A stretch of 64,000 nucleotides of DNA, from NCBI RefSeq assembly GCF_029080175.1, contig NZ_JARFJC010000008.1; one strand, 5' to 3'. This document shows, piece after piece, positions 27,840 to 37,100 of this stretch (position 1 is its first letter; the number at the start of each line of letters is the position of its first letter). Both the position numbers and the translations under genes were made by a program. The DNA comes from Luteipulveratus flavus (lineage in GTDB: Bacteria > Actinomycetota > Actinomycetes > Actinomycetales > Dermatophilaceae). The notes below the pieces were generated by a model, which was given only the letters and a program-made list of their open reading frames with translations, made no database searches and had not been told where the DNA came from.

Positions 27840-28808
27840 ATGGTGAGCGCTCGGGCGGTCGTCGTGGTGAACTTCGGTTCCCACGACCTGCTCGAGCGAC
27901 ACCTGCTGCCCCTGATGCGGCCGGGCGGTCCGCTGATCGTCGTCGTGGACAGCTTCTCGACGGCTGGGGAGCGGGACTGTGTCGAGGCACTGACCGGCCG
28001 GCACGGCTGGCACGTCGTGACCATGGCGACCAACGCCGGCTTCGGCGCCGGAGTGAACGCCGGCGTCCGGGCGGCCACCGCGGCCGGCGCAGAGTCGTTC
28101 CTGCTGCTCAACCCGGACGCCCGGGCGAGCGCTGAGGACGTGGACGTCCTGCTCGCGGACGTCGAGCAGCACCCGATGTCGTTGGTGGCGCCGCTGATCC
28201 GCGACTCCAGCGGTCGGTTCGTGTTCCGCGGCAGCGAGATCGACCTGCGCAGCGGCCATCTGCGTGGCCTGCCCACGCCGGCGTCGGCGCCGGACCGCGA
28301 CGTCCTCGGTGACGCGGGGGCCGGACGTCGGCCCTGGCTGACCGGAGCCTGTCTCGCCGTCCACCGCGAGCTGTTCGACCGGCTCGGCGGGTTTGCCGAG
28401 GACTACTTCCTGTACTGGGAGGACGTCGACCTCAGCCTGCGCGCCCTCGATGCCGGTGCCTCCCTCGTGCTGCGCAGGGACGTCACGGTCGTCCACGACG
28501 AGGGCGGCACCCAGGCCGGTGCCGACGCGGCCCGGCAAGGCCCGGCGAAGTCCGACACGTACTACTACTTCAACTGCCGCAACCGGCTGCTGTTCGCCGG
28601 CCGGCACCTCCCGGCGTCGTCTGCGCTCGGCTGGGCCGTGCGCACGCCGCGGGAGAGCACCCAGATCTGGTTGCGCGGCGGGCGTCGCCAGCTGCTCACC
28701 GCACCGCGGTCGGTGGTCTCCGCGGTCCGCGGGTCGGGCGTCGGGCTGGCGCTCTGCGCCCGCGCGGCCCTGACGGCGCCGCGCCGCGTCGCCCGGAGTG
28801 CCGCATGA
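27840..28808 (+). CDS. Glycosyltransferase family 2, rhamnosyltransferase-like
   Basis: 322 residues. It starts VVVVNFGSHDLLERHLL, with VDSFSTAGE, TNAGFGAGVN, the acidic LLNPDAR and the C-terminal WEDVDLSLR motif. This is the pattern of inverting GT2 enzymes adding rhamnose or galactofuranose. ATG 27840 lies 15 bases after the secreted-protein gene. The stop overlaps the next start by four bases, which begins a run of tightly coupled genes up to 34624. Confidence 0.86.
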   Translation: MVSARAVVVVNFGSHDLLERHLLPLMRPGGPLIVVVDSFSTAGERDCVEALTGRHGWHVVTMATNAGFGAGVNAGVRAATAAGAESFLLLNPDARASAEDVDVLLADVEQHPMSLVAPLIRDSSGRFVFRGSEIDLRSGHLRGLPTPASAPDRDVLGDAGAGRRPWLTGACLAVHRELFDRLGGFAEDYFLYWEDVDLSLRALDAGASLVLRRDVTVVHDEGGTQAGADAARQGPAKSDTYYYFNCRNRLLFAGRHLPASSALGWAVRTPRESTQIWLRGGRRQLLTAPRSVVSAVRGSGVGLALCARAALTAPRRVARSAA

Positions 28809-30847
28809 CGGCGGCCGGTCCCGTGCAGCAGCCCGCGGCCGTCCGGGTGAGCATCGCGGTGTGCACCTACCTGCGCCCCGCCGAGCTCGCGGACCTGCTG
28901 CCGCGGCTCGTGCGACAGGCCGAGGAGGTCACCCGCTCGGGCGGGTACGACGTCCGCGTCCTGGTCGTCGACAACGACCCCGCCGGCAGCGCCGACCACG
29001 TCGTCCAGGCGCTCGCCGACCCGCGGGTGCGGTACGAGCACGAACCTCGGCCAGGGATCTCGGCGGCGCGGAACCGCGCGCTGGACGCGTGCCGTGAGGA
29101 CCGTCTGCTCGCCTTCATCGACGACGACGAGCGGCCGCACGACGACTGGCTGCTCCACCTGCTGCGGACGTGGCGGATGTACGACGCCGCGGCCGTCTCG
29201 GGGCGGGTCGTCGCCGAGTTCGACGGCGAGCTCGACCCCTGGCTGGAGGCGGGCAGGTTCTTCGTACGCCGCAACCTCGCCACCGGGGACACGCTGGAGC
29301 TCGCCGCGGCCGGCAACCTGCTGCTCGACCTCGACCGGGTCCGCGACCTCGGGACGCGCTTCGACGATCGGTTCGGTCTCACCGGCGGCGAGGACACCGC
29401 GTTCACCCGCGACTTCTACTCCGCCGGTGCGCGGATGGTGTGGTGCGCCGAGTCGGTGGTCACCGACCGCGTACCGCGCTCCCGGATGACGCGCCGCTGG
29501 GTGCTGGAACGGGCGTGCAGCCACGGCCGCGCGACGACGAGGGTCGCGCTGGCCATGGCGCCGACCAGGTTGCAGCGCAGCAGGATTCGCGTGCGGCAGG
29601 GCGCTCGCGGAGTCGCCTTGACGGCACTGGGGTCCGCGCGCGCGTCGTACGGCAGGGTCAGCGGCTCCGACCGGCACGACGCCCTCGGGCGGAAGGCGCT
29701 CGCCCGGGGCCGCGGCCTCCTGGCGGGCCTGGCCGGCCCAGGAGCGGCCGCGTACGGCCGCGAGCTCGTGGTGCTGCAGTCCTTCCCGGAGCCTCGACCG
29801 ACGACGAACCCGTACGTCGTCATGCTCCGTGACCACCTGGGCGCCGAGCCCGACGTGACGGTACGGACATTCGGCTGGCGTGCCGCGCTGCTGTCCCGCT
29901 ACGACGTGTTCCACGCGCACTGGCCCGAGATCCTCGTCGGGGGACGGACCCCGGCAGGAGCGCTCGGCCGGCAGCTGCTGCTCGTGCTGCTGCTGCTCCG
30001 GCTGCGCGCCACTCGTCGCCCGCTGGTCCGGACGAAGCACAACCTGGATTTGCCGTCCGGTCTCGGCCGGGGTCAGGTCGCGCTGCTGCGCTGGGCCGAG
30101 CGGTGGACGACCCTGTACGTCCGCCTCAACCCGACCACCCCCGTACCGACCGGCGCCCTGTCCGCGACGATCGCGCACGGCCACTACCGGGACTGGTTCG
30201 CCGGTCACCCGCGCGCCGACCGGGTGCCGGGCCGACTGACGTACGTCGGTCAGGTCCGCGGGTACAAGGGGGTCGAGGCCCTGCTGGACGCGTTCGCCGG
30301 GACGCCCGGTGCCGGCCTGACCCTGCACGTCGCGGGGCGGCCCACGTCGCAGGAGCTGGCCGGGGAGGTCCGGTCGCGAGCCGGCGCCGATGCGCGGGTG
30401 ACCCTCACCCTGGAGCACGTGAGCGACGCGGACCTCGTCCGCGAGGTGAGCGAGGCCGAGCTCGTCGTCCTGCCCTACCGGGTGATGCACAACTCCGGCG
30501 GCGTCCTCGCGGCGCTGTCGCTGGACCGCCCGGTGCTCGTCCCGGACAACGAGGTCAACCGCGCTCTGCAGCGCGAGTGCGGCGCGGGGTGGGTGCACCT
30601 GTACTCCGGAGACCTCGACGCCGACGCACTGGGCGCCGCCCTGAGCGCCGTGCGCACGGCCACGCCGTCCGGACGTCCCGCACTGCACGGGCGTGAGTGG
30701 CCGGACGCCGCCACCGACCACGTGCGCGCCTACCGCGCCGCCCGCGCACGGCTCGGCCGTGGTGAGGCACCCGCGGCGAGCGCGCCCGCGGCCACCGCGC
30801 CCTCGGCGCCCGGGTCGACCGAGCAACCGGCGGTGGTCGCCCGATGA
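28805..30847 (+). CDS. Bifunctional glycosyltransferase: GT2 domain fused to a GT-B domain
   Basis: 680 residues. The first 300 are a GT2 domain (VSIAVCTYLRP, VVDNDPAG, acidic FIDDDERP, GGEDTAFTRD). From about 310 a GT-B domain begins (VVLQSFPEP), continuing with VFHAHWPEIL, YVGQVRGYKG and LPYRVMHNSGGVLAAL. The second half lacks the classical E-x7-E and ends in an Ala/Pro-rich tail. Two activities in one chain again suggest two consecutive sugars, in the opposite domain order to the fusion at 15556-17526. It overlaps both neighbours by four bases. Confidence 0.84.
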   Translation: MTAAGPVQQPAAVRVSIAVCTYLRPAELADLLPRLVRQAEEVTRSGGYDVRVLVVDNDPAGSADHVVQALADPRVRYEHEPRPGISAARNRALDACREDRLLAFIDDDERPHDDWLLHLLRTWRMYDAAAVSGRVVAEFDGELDPWLEAGRFFVRRNLATGDTLELAAAGNLLLDLDRVRDLGTRFDDRFGLTGGEDTAFTRDFYSAGARMVWCAESVVTDRVPRSRMTRRWVLERACSHGRATTRVALAMAPTRLQRSRIRVRQGARGVALTALGSARASYGRVSGSDRHDALGRKALARGRGLLAGLAGPGAAAYGRELVVLQSFPEPRPTTNPYVVMLRDHLGAEPDVTVRTFGWRAALLSRYDVFHAHWPEILVGGRTPAGALGRQLLLVLLLLRLRATRRPLVRTKHNLDLPSGLGRGQVALLRWAERWTTLYVRLNPTTPVPTGALSATIAHGHYRDWFAGHPRADRVPGRLTYVGQVRGYKGVEALLDAFAGTPGAGLTLHVAGRPTSQELAGEVRSRAGADARVTLTLEHVSDADLVREVSEAELVVLPYRVMHNSGGVLAALSLDRPVLVPDNEVNRALQRECGAGWVHLYSGDLDADALGAALSAVRTATPSGRPALHGREWPDAATDHVRAYRAARARLGRGEAPAASAPAATAPSAPGSTEQPAVVAR

Positions 30848-32199
30848 GCCCGGCCAGCTCGATCAGCCCGCCGCGCAAGCCGGTCCGTACGCTCGCCCCG
30901 GCCGCACCGGTCCGGCGCGCTCGCGCTGCCCGACCGGCCGCCGAGATGCCGGTCGAGGACGACGGGCTGCGCCGTCTCGCCCGCGCGCTGATGCTGCTGA
31001 CCGTCTTCCTGCTCGGCATCCGCTCGACGGTCTTCTCCGGTGTCACGTACGGCGTGGCGCTCTCCCTGGCTCTGGCGCCGCTGTGGTTGCAGGCGCTGTG
31101 GCGCTACTGGGGAGCCCGGCTGCTGGTCGGGACCGGTGCGCTGGCCGCTGTCTCGGGGGTATGGCTGGCGTGGGCGGGGACCCCGGCGCGTCAGGTCGAC
31201 CACGCGATCGCGGCGCAGGACCTCGCGCTGGTGGTCGGTGCGGTGGCGGCGGTCGGCGTGATCCTGTGGTGCCGCCAGATCTTCACGGACACCCAGATCG
31301 GCGTCACCTTCGGGCTCGGGCTGCTGGCCAACGCGGTGCTCAACCCAGGGGCGCTGACCGCCGGCAACCCCTGGAAGTTCGGCTACCTCGTCCCGGTCTC
31401 GGTCCTCGTGCTCTCCCTGGTCCAGCGGTCCGACCGGCGTGGGACCCAGCTGCTGCTGACCCTGCTGCTCGCGCTGAGCTGTGCGATGAACGACGCCCGC
31501 TCCTACTTCGGCACGTTCCTGCTGGTCGCGGTGCTGGTCGTCTGGCAGATGCGGCCGGTCTCGATGAGCCGGGGCCGGGCCTGGGGCTGGACGGTGGCGC
31601 TGCTCGGCGGGCTCGCCGTCGGCGCGTACTACCTCGGCCAGTCGCTGCTGGTCGACGGCTTCCTCGGCGAGGCCGCGCAGGCACGTACCCAGGAGCAGCT
31701 GCGCGCCAGCGGTTCGCTCATCCTCGGCGGGCGCCCGGAGGCGGCGGCGTCGTTCGGGCTGCTGCGCGACCAGCCCGGCGGGTACGGCGTCGGCGTCGTG
31801 CCGTCCCTGCACGACATCAACGTCGCCAAGTCGAGCATGTTCGACATCCTGTCCTTCCAGCCCGACACCGGGTACGTCGAGAACTTCATGTTCGGCGGCC
31901 GGTTCGAGCTGCACTCGACGCTGGGCGACCTGTGGGTGCACTTCGGCGCCCTCGGCGTCCTGCTCGCCCTCGTCATCGGCTACCACGTCGTCCGGGGCGC
32001 CGCGCTGCGGATCACCAGTGGCGAGGCGAGCGCGCTGCTGCTCTTCCTCAGCTGGTGGACGCTGTGGAACCTGCTGTTCAGCCCCCTGTACTCCGCGCTG
32101 CCGACGCTCGTGCTCGGGCTCGGGCTCACCCTCACACCGCGGGGTCGCCCGGACCCCGCCGAGAGCAGGCCCGCACGCTCCGCCGGAGCCGCGTCGTGA
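30844..32199 (+). CDS. O-antigen polymerase/ligase family membrane protein (Wzy-like)
   Basis: 451 residues. A Pro/Arg/Ala-rich cytosolic N-terminus (to about 40) is followed by roughly ten membrane segments. A long outer loop (about 265-350) contains GGRPEAAASFGLLRDQPGGYG and GYVENFMFGGRFELHSTLGD, the kind of loop that carries the Arg and His residues of Wzy-like enzymes. It would polymerise undecaprenyl-linked repeat units delivered by the flippase encoded two genes downstream. A distant second member of the superfamily is at 4557-5888. Confidence 0.78.
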   Translation: MSPASSISPPRKPVRTLAPAAPVRRARAARPAAEMPVEDDGLRRLARALMLLTVFLLGIRSTVFSGVTYGVALSLALAPLWLQALWRYWGARLLVGTGALAAVSGVWLAWAGTPARQVDHAIAAQDLALVVGAVAAVGVILWCRQIFTDTQIGVTFGLGLLANAVLNPGALTAGNPWKFGYLVPVSVLVLSLVQRSDRRGTQLLLTLLLALSCAMNDARSYFGTFLLVAVLVVWQMRPVSMSRGRAWGWTVALLGGLAVGAYYLGQSLLVDGFLGEAAQARTQEQLRASGSLILGGRPEAAASFGLLRDQPGGYGVGVVPSLHDINVAKSSMFDILSFQPDTGYVENFMFGGRFELHSTLGDLWVHFGALGVLLALVIGYHVVRGAALRITSGEASALLLFLSWWTLWNLLFSPLYSALPTLVLGLGLTLTPRGRPDPAESRPARSAGAAS

Positions 32200-33296
32200 G
32201 GCGGGCTCTGCACCCGCACCTGCGGGTGTACCAGCAGGTGCGCAACGCCCACCTGGAGCGTGCGCACGCGTCGGCCCCCGCGTCCCTGGTGTACGCCGAC
32301 CGCCGGTACGACTTCGACGACAGCCTGGCCGACGGCCTGGACCTGCACCGGGCGCGCACCCTGCGGACGGCCGCTCTCGTGGCAGCCTCGCCGGTGCGGA
32401 CGCTGGAGGTCAACGAGCCCGCCATGCGACTGGGGCTGGTGCGTGCGGCGTCCGCTGTGGCCGCGGCCAGGGCCACGGCGGCCGTCCGCCGGCGGCCGGT
32501 CCGGGTGGTGACGTACGCCATCGGCAACCTCGACGAGTGGCAGATCCCGGCCGACCGGGTGCGCGCGCGGGTACGCCGGCGAGCCGAGCGGGTGCTCTCC
32601 CGGTGGGTCGCCGGGCGGCTGGACCGGATCGCGTACGGCACGGACGGCGCCCGTCGTCTCTACGACGAGCTGTACGGCGACCGGATCGAGCAGGCCGACG
32701 CCGTCGTGGTGCCTGCGCTGCCCGAGCGGTGCGGCTGCCTCGACCGTCCGGGCCCGGCCCGTGACCCCGAGCGGGTGCTGTTCGTCGGCGCGCTCCAGGA
32801 GCGCAAGGGGGTCCTGCACCTGCTGGCCGCCTGGCCGCAGGTCGTGCGTGAGCGCCCGGGGGCCCGGCTGACGGTGATCGGCACCGGTGAGCTGGAGTCA
32901 CACGTCCGGGAGGTGACCGACGGGCTGCAAGGGGCGTGCCTCGTCGTGGACCCGCCCCGGGCGGTCATCCACGACGCGCTGCGGGAGGCGACCGTGGTGG
33001 TCCTGCTGTCGCAGCGGACGCCGACGTGGCGTGAGCAGGTCGGCCTGCCGATCGTCGAGGGCCTGGCCCACGGCTGCACGGTGGTCACCACCGGCGAGAC
33101 CGGGCTGGCGGAATGGCTTGCCGCGCACGGCCACTCGGTGATCCCTGCGGGCGTCCCCAGTGACGTGGTCGCGGGCGCCGTGCTCGACGCGCTGGGTGCG
33201 GCGCGGCCGCCCGCGACGGTGCTGCGGGACCTGCCGGCCGAGGACGGTCGGCGTGCCGCCGACGCGTGGCTGGCCGACGAGGCGGGCGTCCGGTGA
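32196..33296 (+). CDS. Glycosyltransferase (GT-B, GT4-like)
   Basis: 366 residues from GTG 32196, overlapping the polymerase stop (GTGA). The second Rossmann domain is recognisable: VLFVGALQERKGVLHL, LTVIGTGELE, and the donor site EQVGLPIVEGLAHG with E-x7-E (Glu of EQ to Glu of VE). The N-terminal half is diverged and has no clear glycine loop, so it may use an unusual acceptor. It sits between polymerase and flippase, so it most likely finishes the repeat unit. Confidence 0.8.
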   Translation: MRRALHPHLRVYQQVRNAHLERAHASAPASLVYADRRYDFDDSLADGLDLHRARTLRTAALVAASPVRTLEVNEPAMRLGLVRAASAVAAARATAAVRRRPVRVVTYAIGNLDEWQIPADRVRARVRRRAERVLSRWVAGRLDRIAYGTDGARRLYDELYGDRIEQADAVVVPALPERCGCLDRPGPARDPERVLFVGALQERKGVLHLLAAWPQVVRERPGARLTVIGTGELESHVREVTDGLQGACLVVDPPRAVIHDALREATVVVLLSQRTPTWREQVGLPIVEGLAHGCTVVTTGETGLAEWLAAHGHSVIPAGVPSDVVAGAVLDALGAARPPATVLRDLPAEDGRRAADAWLADEAGVR

Positions 33297-34624
33297 CCGC
33301 GTCCGTCGCCGAGCGGCGGCGCAGCCCGGTCACCCGGCTCGTCGCGGGCAACGCCGCCGCGAAGATGCTCGTGATGGTGCTCTCGGGGCTGGTCTCCGTC
33401 ATCACGACCCGGCTGATCATCGAGCACTTCGGGCTGCCGGCGTACGCGCAGTACGGCCTGCTGGCCTCGATGGCGGCGTGGGTGCCCTTTGCCGACCTCG
33501 GCATGTCCGCCGCGATCATGAACACCGTCGGCGGCTCGACCGACCCCGCGCGCGACGAGCACGTACGCCGCGTCCTGACCAGTGCCGTACGCGTGCTGCT
33601 CGGCTCCGCGGCCGTCCTCGGGCTGGTCGGGCTGCTGCTCGGTCTCACCGGTGCGTGGCCGACGGTGCTCGGCGAGGGTCTCCTGGAGGGTGGCGGGACG
33701 GTCGCGACGGTGTGCGTCCTGGTCTTCGCGGCCACGCTGCCGCTCGGTGTCGGCCCCAGACTGCTGACCGGGCTCGGCCTGAACCACCTGCAGATCAGGG
33801 TTCAGCTGCTGCCCGCGCCGTTCATGCTCGGGTCGGTCCTGCTGCTCCTGCTGCTCGGCGACGACGGCACCTGGCTCGCGGTGTTCTCCTTCCTCGGCGG
33901 CACGGTCGTGGCCGGGGTCTCGCTGTGGGTCGCGGCCCGCCGCGTCCGTCCGCAGCTGGGCGCGGCGCTGGCCGACGTGCCGCGCGTCCGCAGCGTGCCG
34001 GGCGCGCGCGTCATGGACGTCGCCTGGCCGATGCTCGCCCAGATGGTCGCGCTGCCCATCGCCATGCAGACCGACCGGCTGCTGCTCAGCCACCTGTCGA
34101 CCACCGACGAGCTCGCGCAGTACAACCTCGCGTCCCAGCTGTTCGGGCTCATCGTCCAGACCCTCATGGCCGCGGGCATCGCGCTGTGGCCGGTGTTCGC
34201 GAAGGCGCGCGCCGACGGTGAGGTGCGCTCGCCGGTCGGGCTCGCGGGCGGGTTCCTCGTGGCCGGCCTGGGTGCCGGGCTGCTGCTGGCGGCTCTCCTG
34301 CCGGTCGCCACCCCGCTGCTGTCGGACGGGCGGATCTCCCTGGACGCGCCGCTGGTCGCCGGGTTCGTGGCGTTCGTGGCCGTCCAGGCGGCGAAGTACC
34401 CGCTCGGGATGTACCTCACCGACGCCCGCGGCCTGCGCTTCCAGGTGGCGCCGATCCTGGTGCTCGTCCCGCTCAACCTCGTGATGTCCTGGCTGCTGGT
34501 GGCGCCGCTCGGGGCCGCCGGTCCGGTGTGGGGCTCGGCGCTCGCGGTGCTGCTGTGCCAGGTCCTGCCGAACCTCTGGTACGTCCGCCGGGACCTCGCC
34601 GCTCGCCGACTCGCTACCGGCTGA
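33293..34624 (+). CDS. Lipid-linked oligosaccharide flippase (Wzx-like, MOP superfamily)
   Basis: 443 residues with about 12 to 14 hydrophobic segments from residue 18 onward. GNAAAKMLVMVLSGLVSVITTRLI is the usual first pair of elements of polysaccharide transport proteins, and AMQTDRLLLSHLS marks the symmetric second half. It would move undecaprenyl-linked repeat units to the outer face for the Wzy-like polymerase. GTG 33293 overlaps the GT stop. Its 3' end overlaps the convergent deacetylase by 11 bases. Together with genes from 22050 it completes a Wzx/Wzy set, separate from the ABC exporter at 1246-3337. Confidence 0.86.
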   Translation: MTASVAERRRSPVTRLVAGNAAAKMLVMVLSGLVSVITTRLIIEHFGLPAYAQYGLLASMAAWVPFADLGMSAAIMNTVGGSTDPARDEHVRRVLTSAVRVLLGSAAVLGLVGLLLGLTGAWPTVLGEGLLEGGGTVATVCVLVFAATLPLGVGPRLLTGLGLNHLQIRVQLLPAPFMLGSVLLLLLLGDDGTWLAVFSFLGGTVVAGVSLWVAARRVRPQLGAALADVPRVRSVPGARVMDVAWPMLAQMVALPIAMQTDRLLLSHLSTTDELAQYNLASQLFGLIVQTLMAAGIALWPVFAKARADGEVRSPVGLAGGFLVAGLGAGLLLAALLPVATPLLSDGRISLDAPLVAGFVAFVAVQAAKYPLGMYLTDARGLRFQVAPILVLVPLNLVMSWLLVAPLGAAGPVWGSALAVLLCQVLPNLWYVRRDLAARRLATG

Positions 34625-35354
34625 ACCACGCCGCCAGGTCCGGCCGGGCCCCGGCGGCGAGCGCGCCACCGAGGGACACCCCGCGCAGGCCCCGCTGGGC
34701 CAGGCCGTCCAGGACACGGTCGGTGAGCGCATACCGGTCGAGGTCGTGGGTCGGACCGCCGTCCGGCGCCCCGTCGTCGGCTCCCGCGAACCCGTCGTGC
34801 GCCAGCAGGATGCTGCCCGGTCCGCCGACGGTCGCCATCGCCTTGGCGACGCGCTCGTCCTGGCCGACGTCGCGCCAGTCCCACGTCGTCCCACTCCACA
34901 TCACCGGGGTCAGGCCCGCCTGCCGGGTGGCTCGCCAGGTGCCGAGCGTCTGCGCACCGTACGGCGGGCGGTACCAGCGGACGGTGCGCCCGGCCCGGTC
35001 CTCCAGCTCGGCCCTGCTGTCGAGGAGGCGACGCAGTGCCTCCGTCCGGCCGAACTCGGTCGGACGCCGGTGGTCCGGTCCGTGCAGCGCTATCTCGTGC
35101 CCGGCGGCGATGATCTCCGCGAGGACCGTCGGGTACTGACGAACCCGGGTGAGCAGCACGAAGAACGTCGCCGTCGCGTCGTGCTCCGCGAGGGCGTCCA
35201 GGACCTGGCGCGTACCGGCCGGATCGGGACCGTCGTCGTACGTGAGGACCACGACGGGCTCCTGCGCGCGCACGGCGACCACCGACCCGACCGCGGAGCC
35301 GCGCCGGCGTGCCCACGCCCGGCCACGTCGGGCGGCGTCGATGAGTGCAGTCAT
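34614..35354 (-). CDS. Polysaccharide deacetylase (NodB domain)
   Basis: 246 residues. All NodB motifs are present: catalytic base and metal Asp in TYDDGPD (Asp40, Asp41), metal-binding His91 and His95 in HGPDH, the RPPYG groove motif (129-133), and LLAHDG near the C-terminus. It removes N- or O-acetyl groups from a glycan using a divalent metal. No signal peptide or membrane helix is seen: residues 1-30 are basic and Ala-rich. That is unusual because most such enzymes act outside the cell; it may act on lipid-linked precursors. It is divergent from the second Wzz/BY-kinase gene. Confidence 0.85.
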   Translation of the reverse strand: MTALIDAARRGRAWARRRGSAVGSVVAVRAQEPVVVLTYDDGPDPAGTRQVLDALAEHDATATFFVLLTRVRQYPTVLAEIIAAGHEIALHGPDHRRPTEFGRTEALRRLLDSRAELEDRAGRTVRWYRPPYGAQTLGTWRATRQAGLTPVMWSGTTWDWRDVGQDERVAKAMATVGGPGSILLAHDGFAGADDGAPDGGPTHDLDRYALTDRVLDGLAQRGLRGVSLGGALAAGARPDLAAWFSR

Positions 35355-35530
35355 GGCGGTACGCGTACCTCACGGGTGCGGTGACGAGGAGGGCTCCAGT
35401 ATCGGTCGAGCCTCTCGCGCGGGCGCCCCGGGCCGCGGTCTTTCCGGACCGGGCGGCGGTAGGGGCCACGCTGTGCGAAACTGAGCCGCCGCCAACGCGG
35501 TTCAGTGCGTCGCAGGGGAGTGGGCAGGGC
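35355..35530. promoter_or_regulatory. Divergent control region, deacetylase / second BY-kinase
   Basis: 176 bases without a gene. They should hold the promoters of both divergent genes. A short dyad CGGTC/GACCG lies around 35436-35451. No convincing -35/-10 pair or known operator was recognised. Confidence 0.35.
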
Positions 35531-37072
35531 ATGACGGAGCAGGTGGGGGTCGACCTCCGCGCCTATCTTCGGGCGGTTCGCAAGTACTGGAGGCTCGTGG
35601 TCCTCCTCGCGGTGCTCGGCACCGCCACGGCGACGTTCTTCACGCTGCGGACCCCACCGACCTACTCCAGCACCGTCACCTTCTTCGTCTCGACGCCCAC
35701 CACGGCGGGCGACTCCCCGCTGTCGGGAGCGCAGTTCGGGCAGCAGCGGGTCAACAGCTACGTGCTCCTGGCGCCGAGCGAGCGCCTGGCCACCATGGTC
35801 GTGGAGAAGTCGGGTACCAGCCTGACACCGCGCCAGGTCACCAAGCGGATCACCGCGGACGCCGACGTCAACACGGTGCTGCTCACGGTCCACGTGCAGG
35901 ACGGCTCCCGGGAGCGGTCGCTGCGCCTGGCCAAGGCGGTCTCGACCGAGATGGTGACGCTGGTCGACCAGATCGAGAGCCAGGGCGGCAAGCGGCAGTC
36001 GCCGGTCGCCCTGGAGGTCGTGTCCGGGCCGACGCTCAAGCCGTACCCCGTCGCGCCGCAGAAGAAGAAGGACGTCGCCGCCGGCCTCGCGCTCGGCCTG
36101 GCGCTGGGCGTGCTCGCGGCCATCCTGCGCGACGTGCTCGACAACACCTTCCGCAGCCCGGACGTCCTGCGATCGGTGACGCGTCAGCCGGTGCTCGGCT
36201 CGATAGGGTTCGACCGCGGGGCGGCCGACCGCCCGCTGGTCCTCGGTGCCGCCAACGGCACCCCGCGCGCCGAGGCGTTCCGCCAGCTGCGGACCGGCCT
36301 GCAGTTCATCAACGTCGACGAACCCGTGAAGGTCCTGGTCGTGACGTCCTCGACGGCGCAGGAGGGCAAGTCCTCCACGTCGGCGAACCTCGCGCTGGCC
36401 TTCGCGGAGGCCGGATCGAGCGTGCTGCTCATCGAGGCCGACCTGCGCCGGCCGAAGGTGTGCGACTACCTCGGCCTGGACCGCTCGGTGGGGCTGTCGA
36501 ACGTGCTCGCCGGGCAGGCCGACCTCGACGACGCCGTGCAGCCGTTCGGCCGGCACCAGCTGATGGTGCTCTCCAGCGGCTCCATCCCGCCGAACCCCTC
36601 CGAGCTGCTCGGCACCCGCAACATGATCGACCTGCTGGCCCGCGCCCGCGAGGAGTGCGACATGGTCATCATCGACACGCCGCCCCTGCTGCCCGTCACG
36701 GACGCTGCGGTCGTCGCGGCCCACGCCGACGGCGCGCTGCTGGTGGTCCGGCACGGTGACACCAAGCGGTCGCACGTGCAGCAGTCGCTGCGCTCGCTGG
36801 AGGCCGTCGGCGCGTCCGTGCTCGGCTGCGTCCTCACCATGACGCCGCGCCCCAAGCGCACGAAGACCGACGGGTACGAGACGTACGACTCCGTGCCGGT
36901 GGAGGCCGCGCCGGAGACGACCGACCGCAACGAGTCCTCGCCGGCGCCCCTGCCGCGAGCGCGCAGCCTGCGCGAGGTCCAGGACGAGACCATGGAGATG
37001 CCGGTGCCGGCCCGCCGGCTGCCGACCTCCAGGAAGTCCGGCACCGCGACGACCACCGAGGAAGAGTCGTGA
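35531..37072 (+). CDS. Wzz-type chain-length regulator fused to BY-family tyrosine autokinase (second copy)
   Basis: 513 residues. First membrane segment about 22-40, short Wzz domain with the Pro-rich end (TLKPYPVAPQKKKD), and second membrane segment about 182-198. The kinase has Walker A AQEGKSS (near 280), Walker A' LIEADLRRPK and Walker B MVIIDTPP. The C-terminus has few tyrosines (GYETYDS), then a Ser/Pro-rich tail. The N-terminal loop is clearly shorter than in the paralogue at 19739-21598, so the two likely set different chain lengths or serve different polymers. ATG 35531 is preferred to the longer open frame because it places the first membrane helix normally. Confidence 0.87.
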   Translation: MTEQVGVDLRAYLRAVRKYWRLVVLLAVLGTATATFFTLRTPPTYSSTVTFFVSTPTTAGDSPLSGAQFGQQRVNSYVLLAPSERLATMVVEKSGTSLTPRQVTKRITADADVNTVLLTVHVQDGSRERSLRLAKAVSTEMVTLVDQIESQGGKRQSPVALEVVSGPTLKPYPVAPQKKKDVAAGLALGLALGVLAAILRDVLDNTFRSPDVLRSVTRQPVLGSIGFDRGAADRPLVLGAANGTPRAEAFRQLRTGLQFINVDEPVKVLVVTSSTAQEGKSSTSANLALAFAEAGSSVLLIEADLRRPKVCDYLGLDRSVGLSNVLAGQADLDDAVQPFGRHQLMVLSSGSIPPNPSELLGTRNMIDLLARAREECDMVIIDTPPLLPVTDAAVVAAHADGALLVVRHGDTKRSHVQQSLRSLEAVGASVLGCVLTMTPRPKRTKTDGYETYDSVPVEAAPETTDRNESSPAPLPRARSLREVQDETMEMPVPARRLPTSRKSGTATTTEEES

Positions 37073-37100
37073 GCCCGGTCCTCCTGCGTCGCCTCGGGTC

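Noticed and set aside
28565..30826. 753-codon open frame on the minus strand
   Set aside because: Shadow of the GT2/GT-B fusion; no recognisable domain.
32660..34894. 744-codon open frame on the minus strand
   Set aside because: Runs opposite the flippase and GT genes; low-complexity Arg/Asp/Gln-rich product and no ribosome-binding site.
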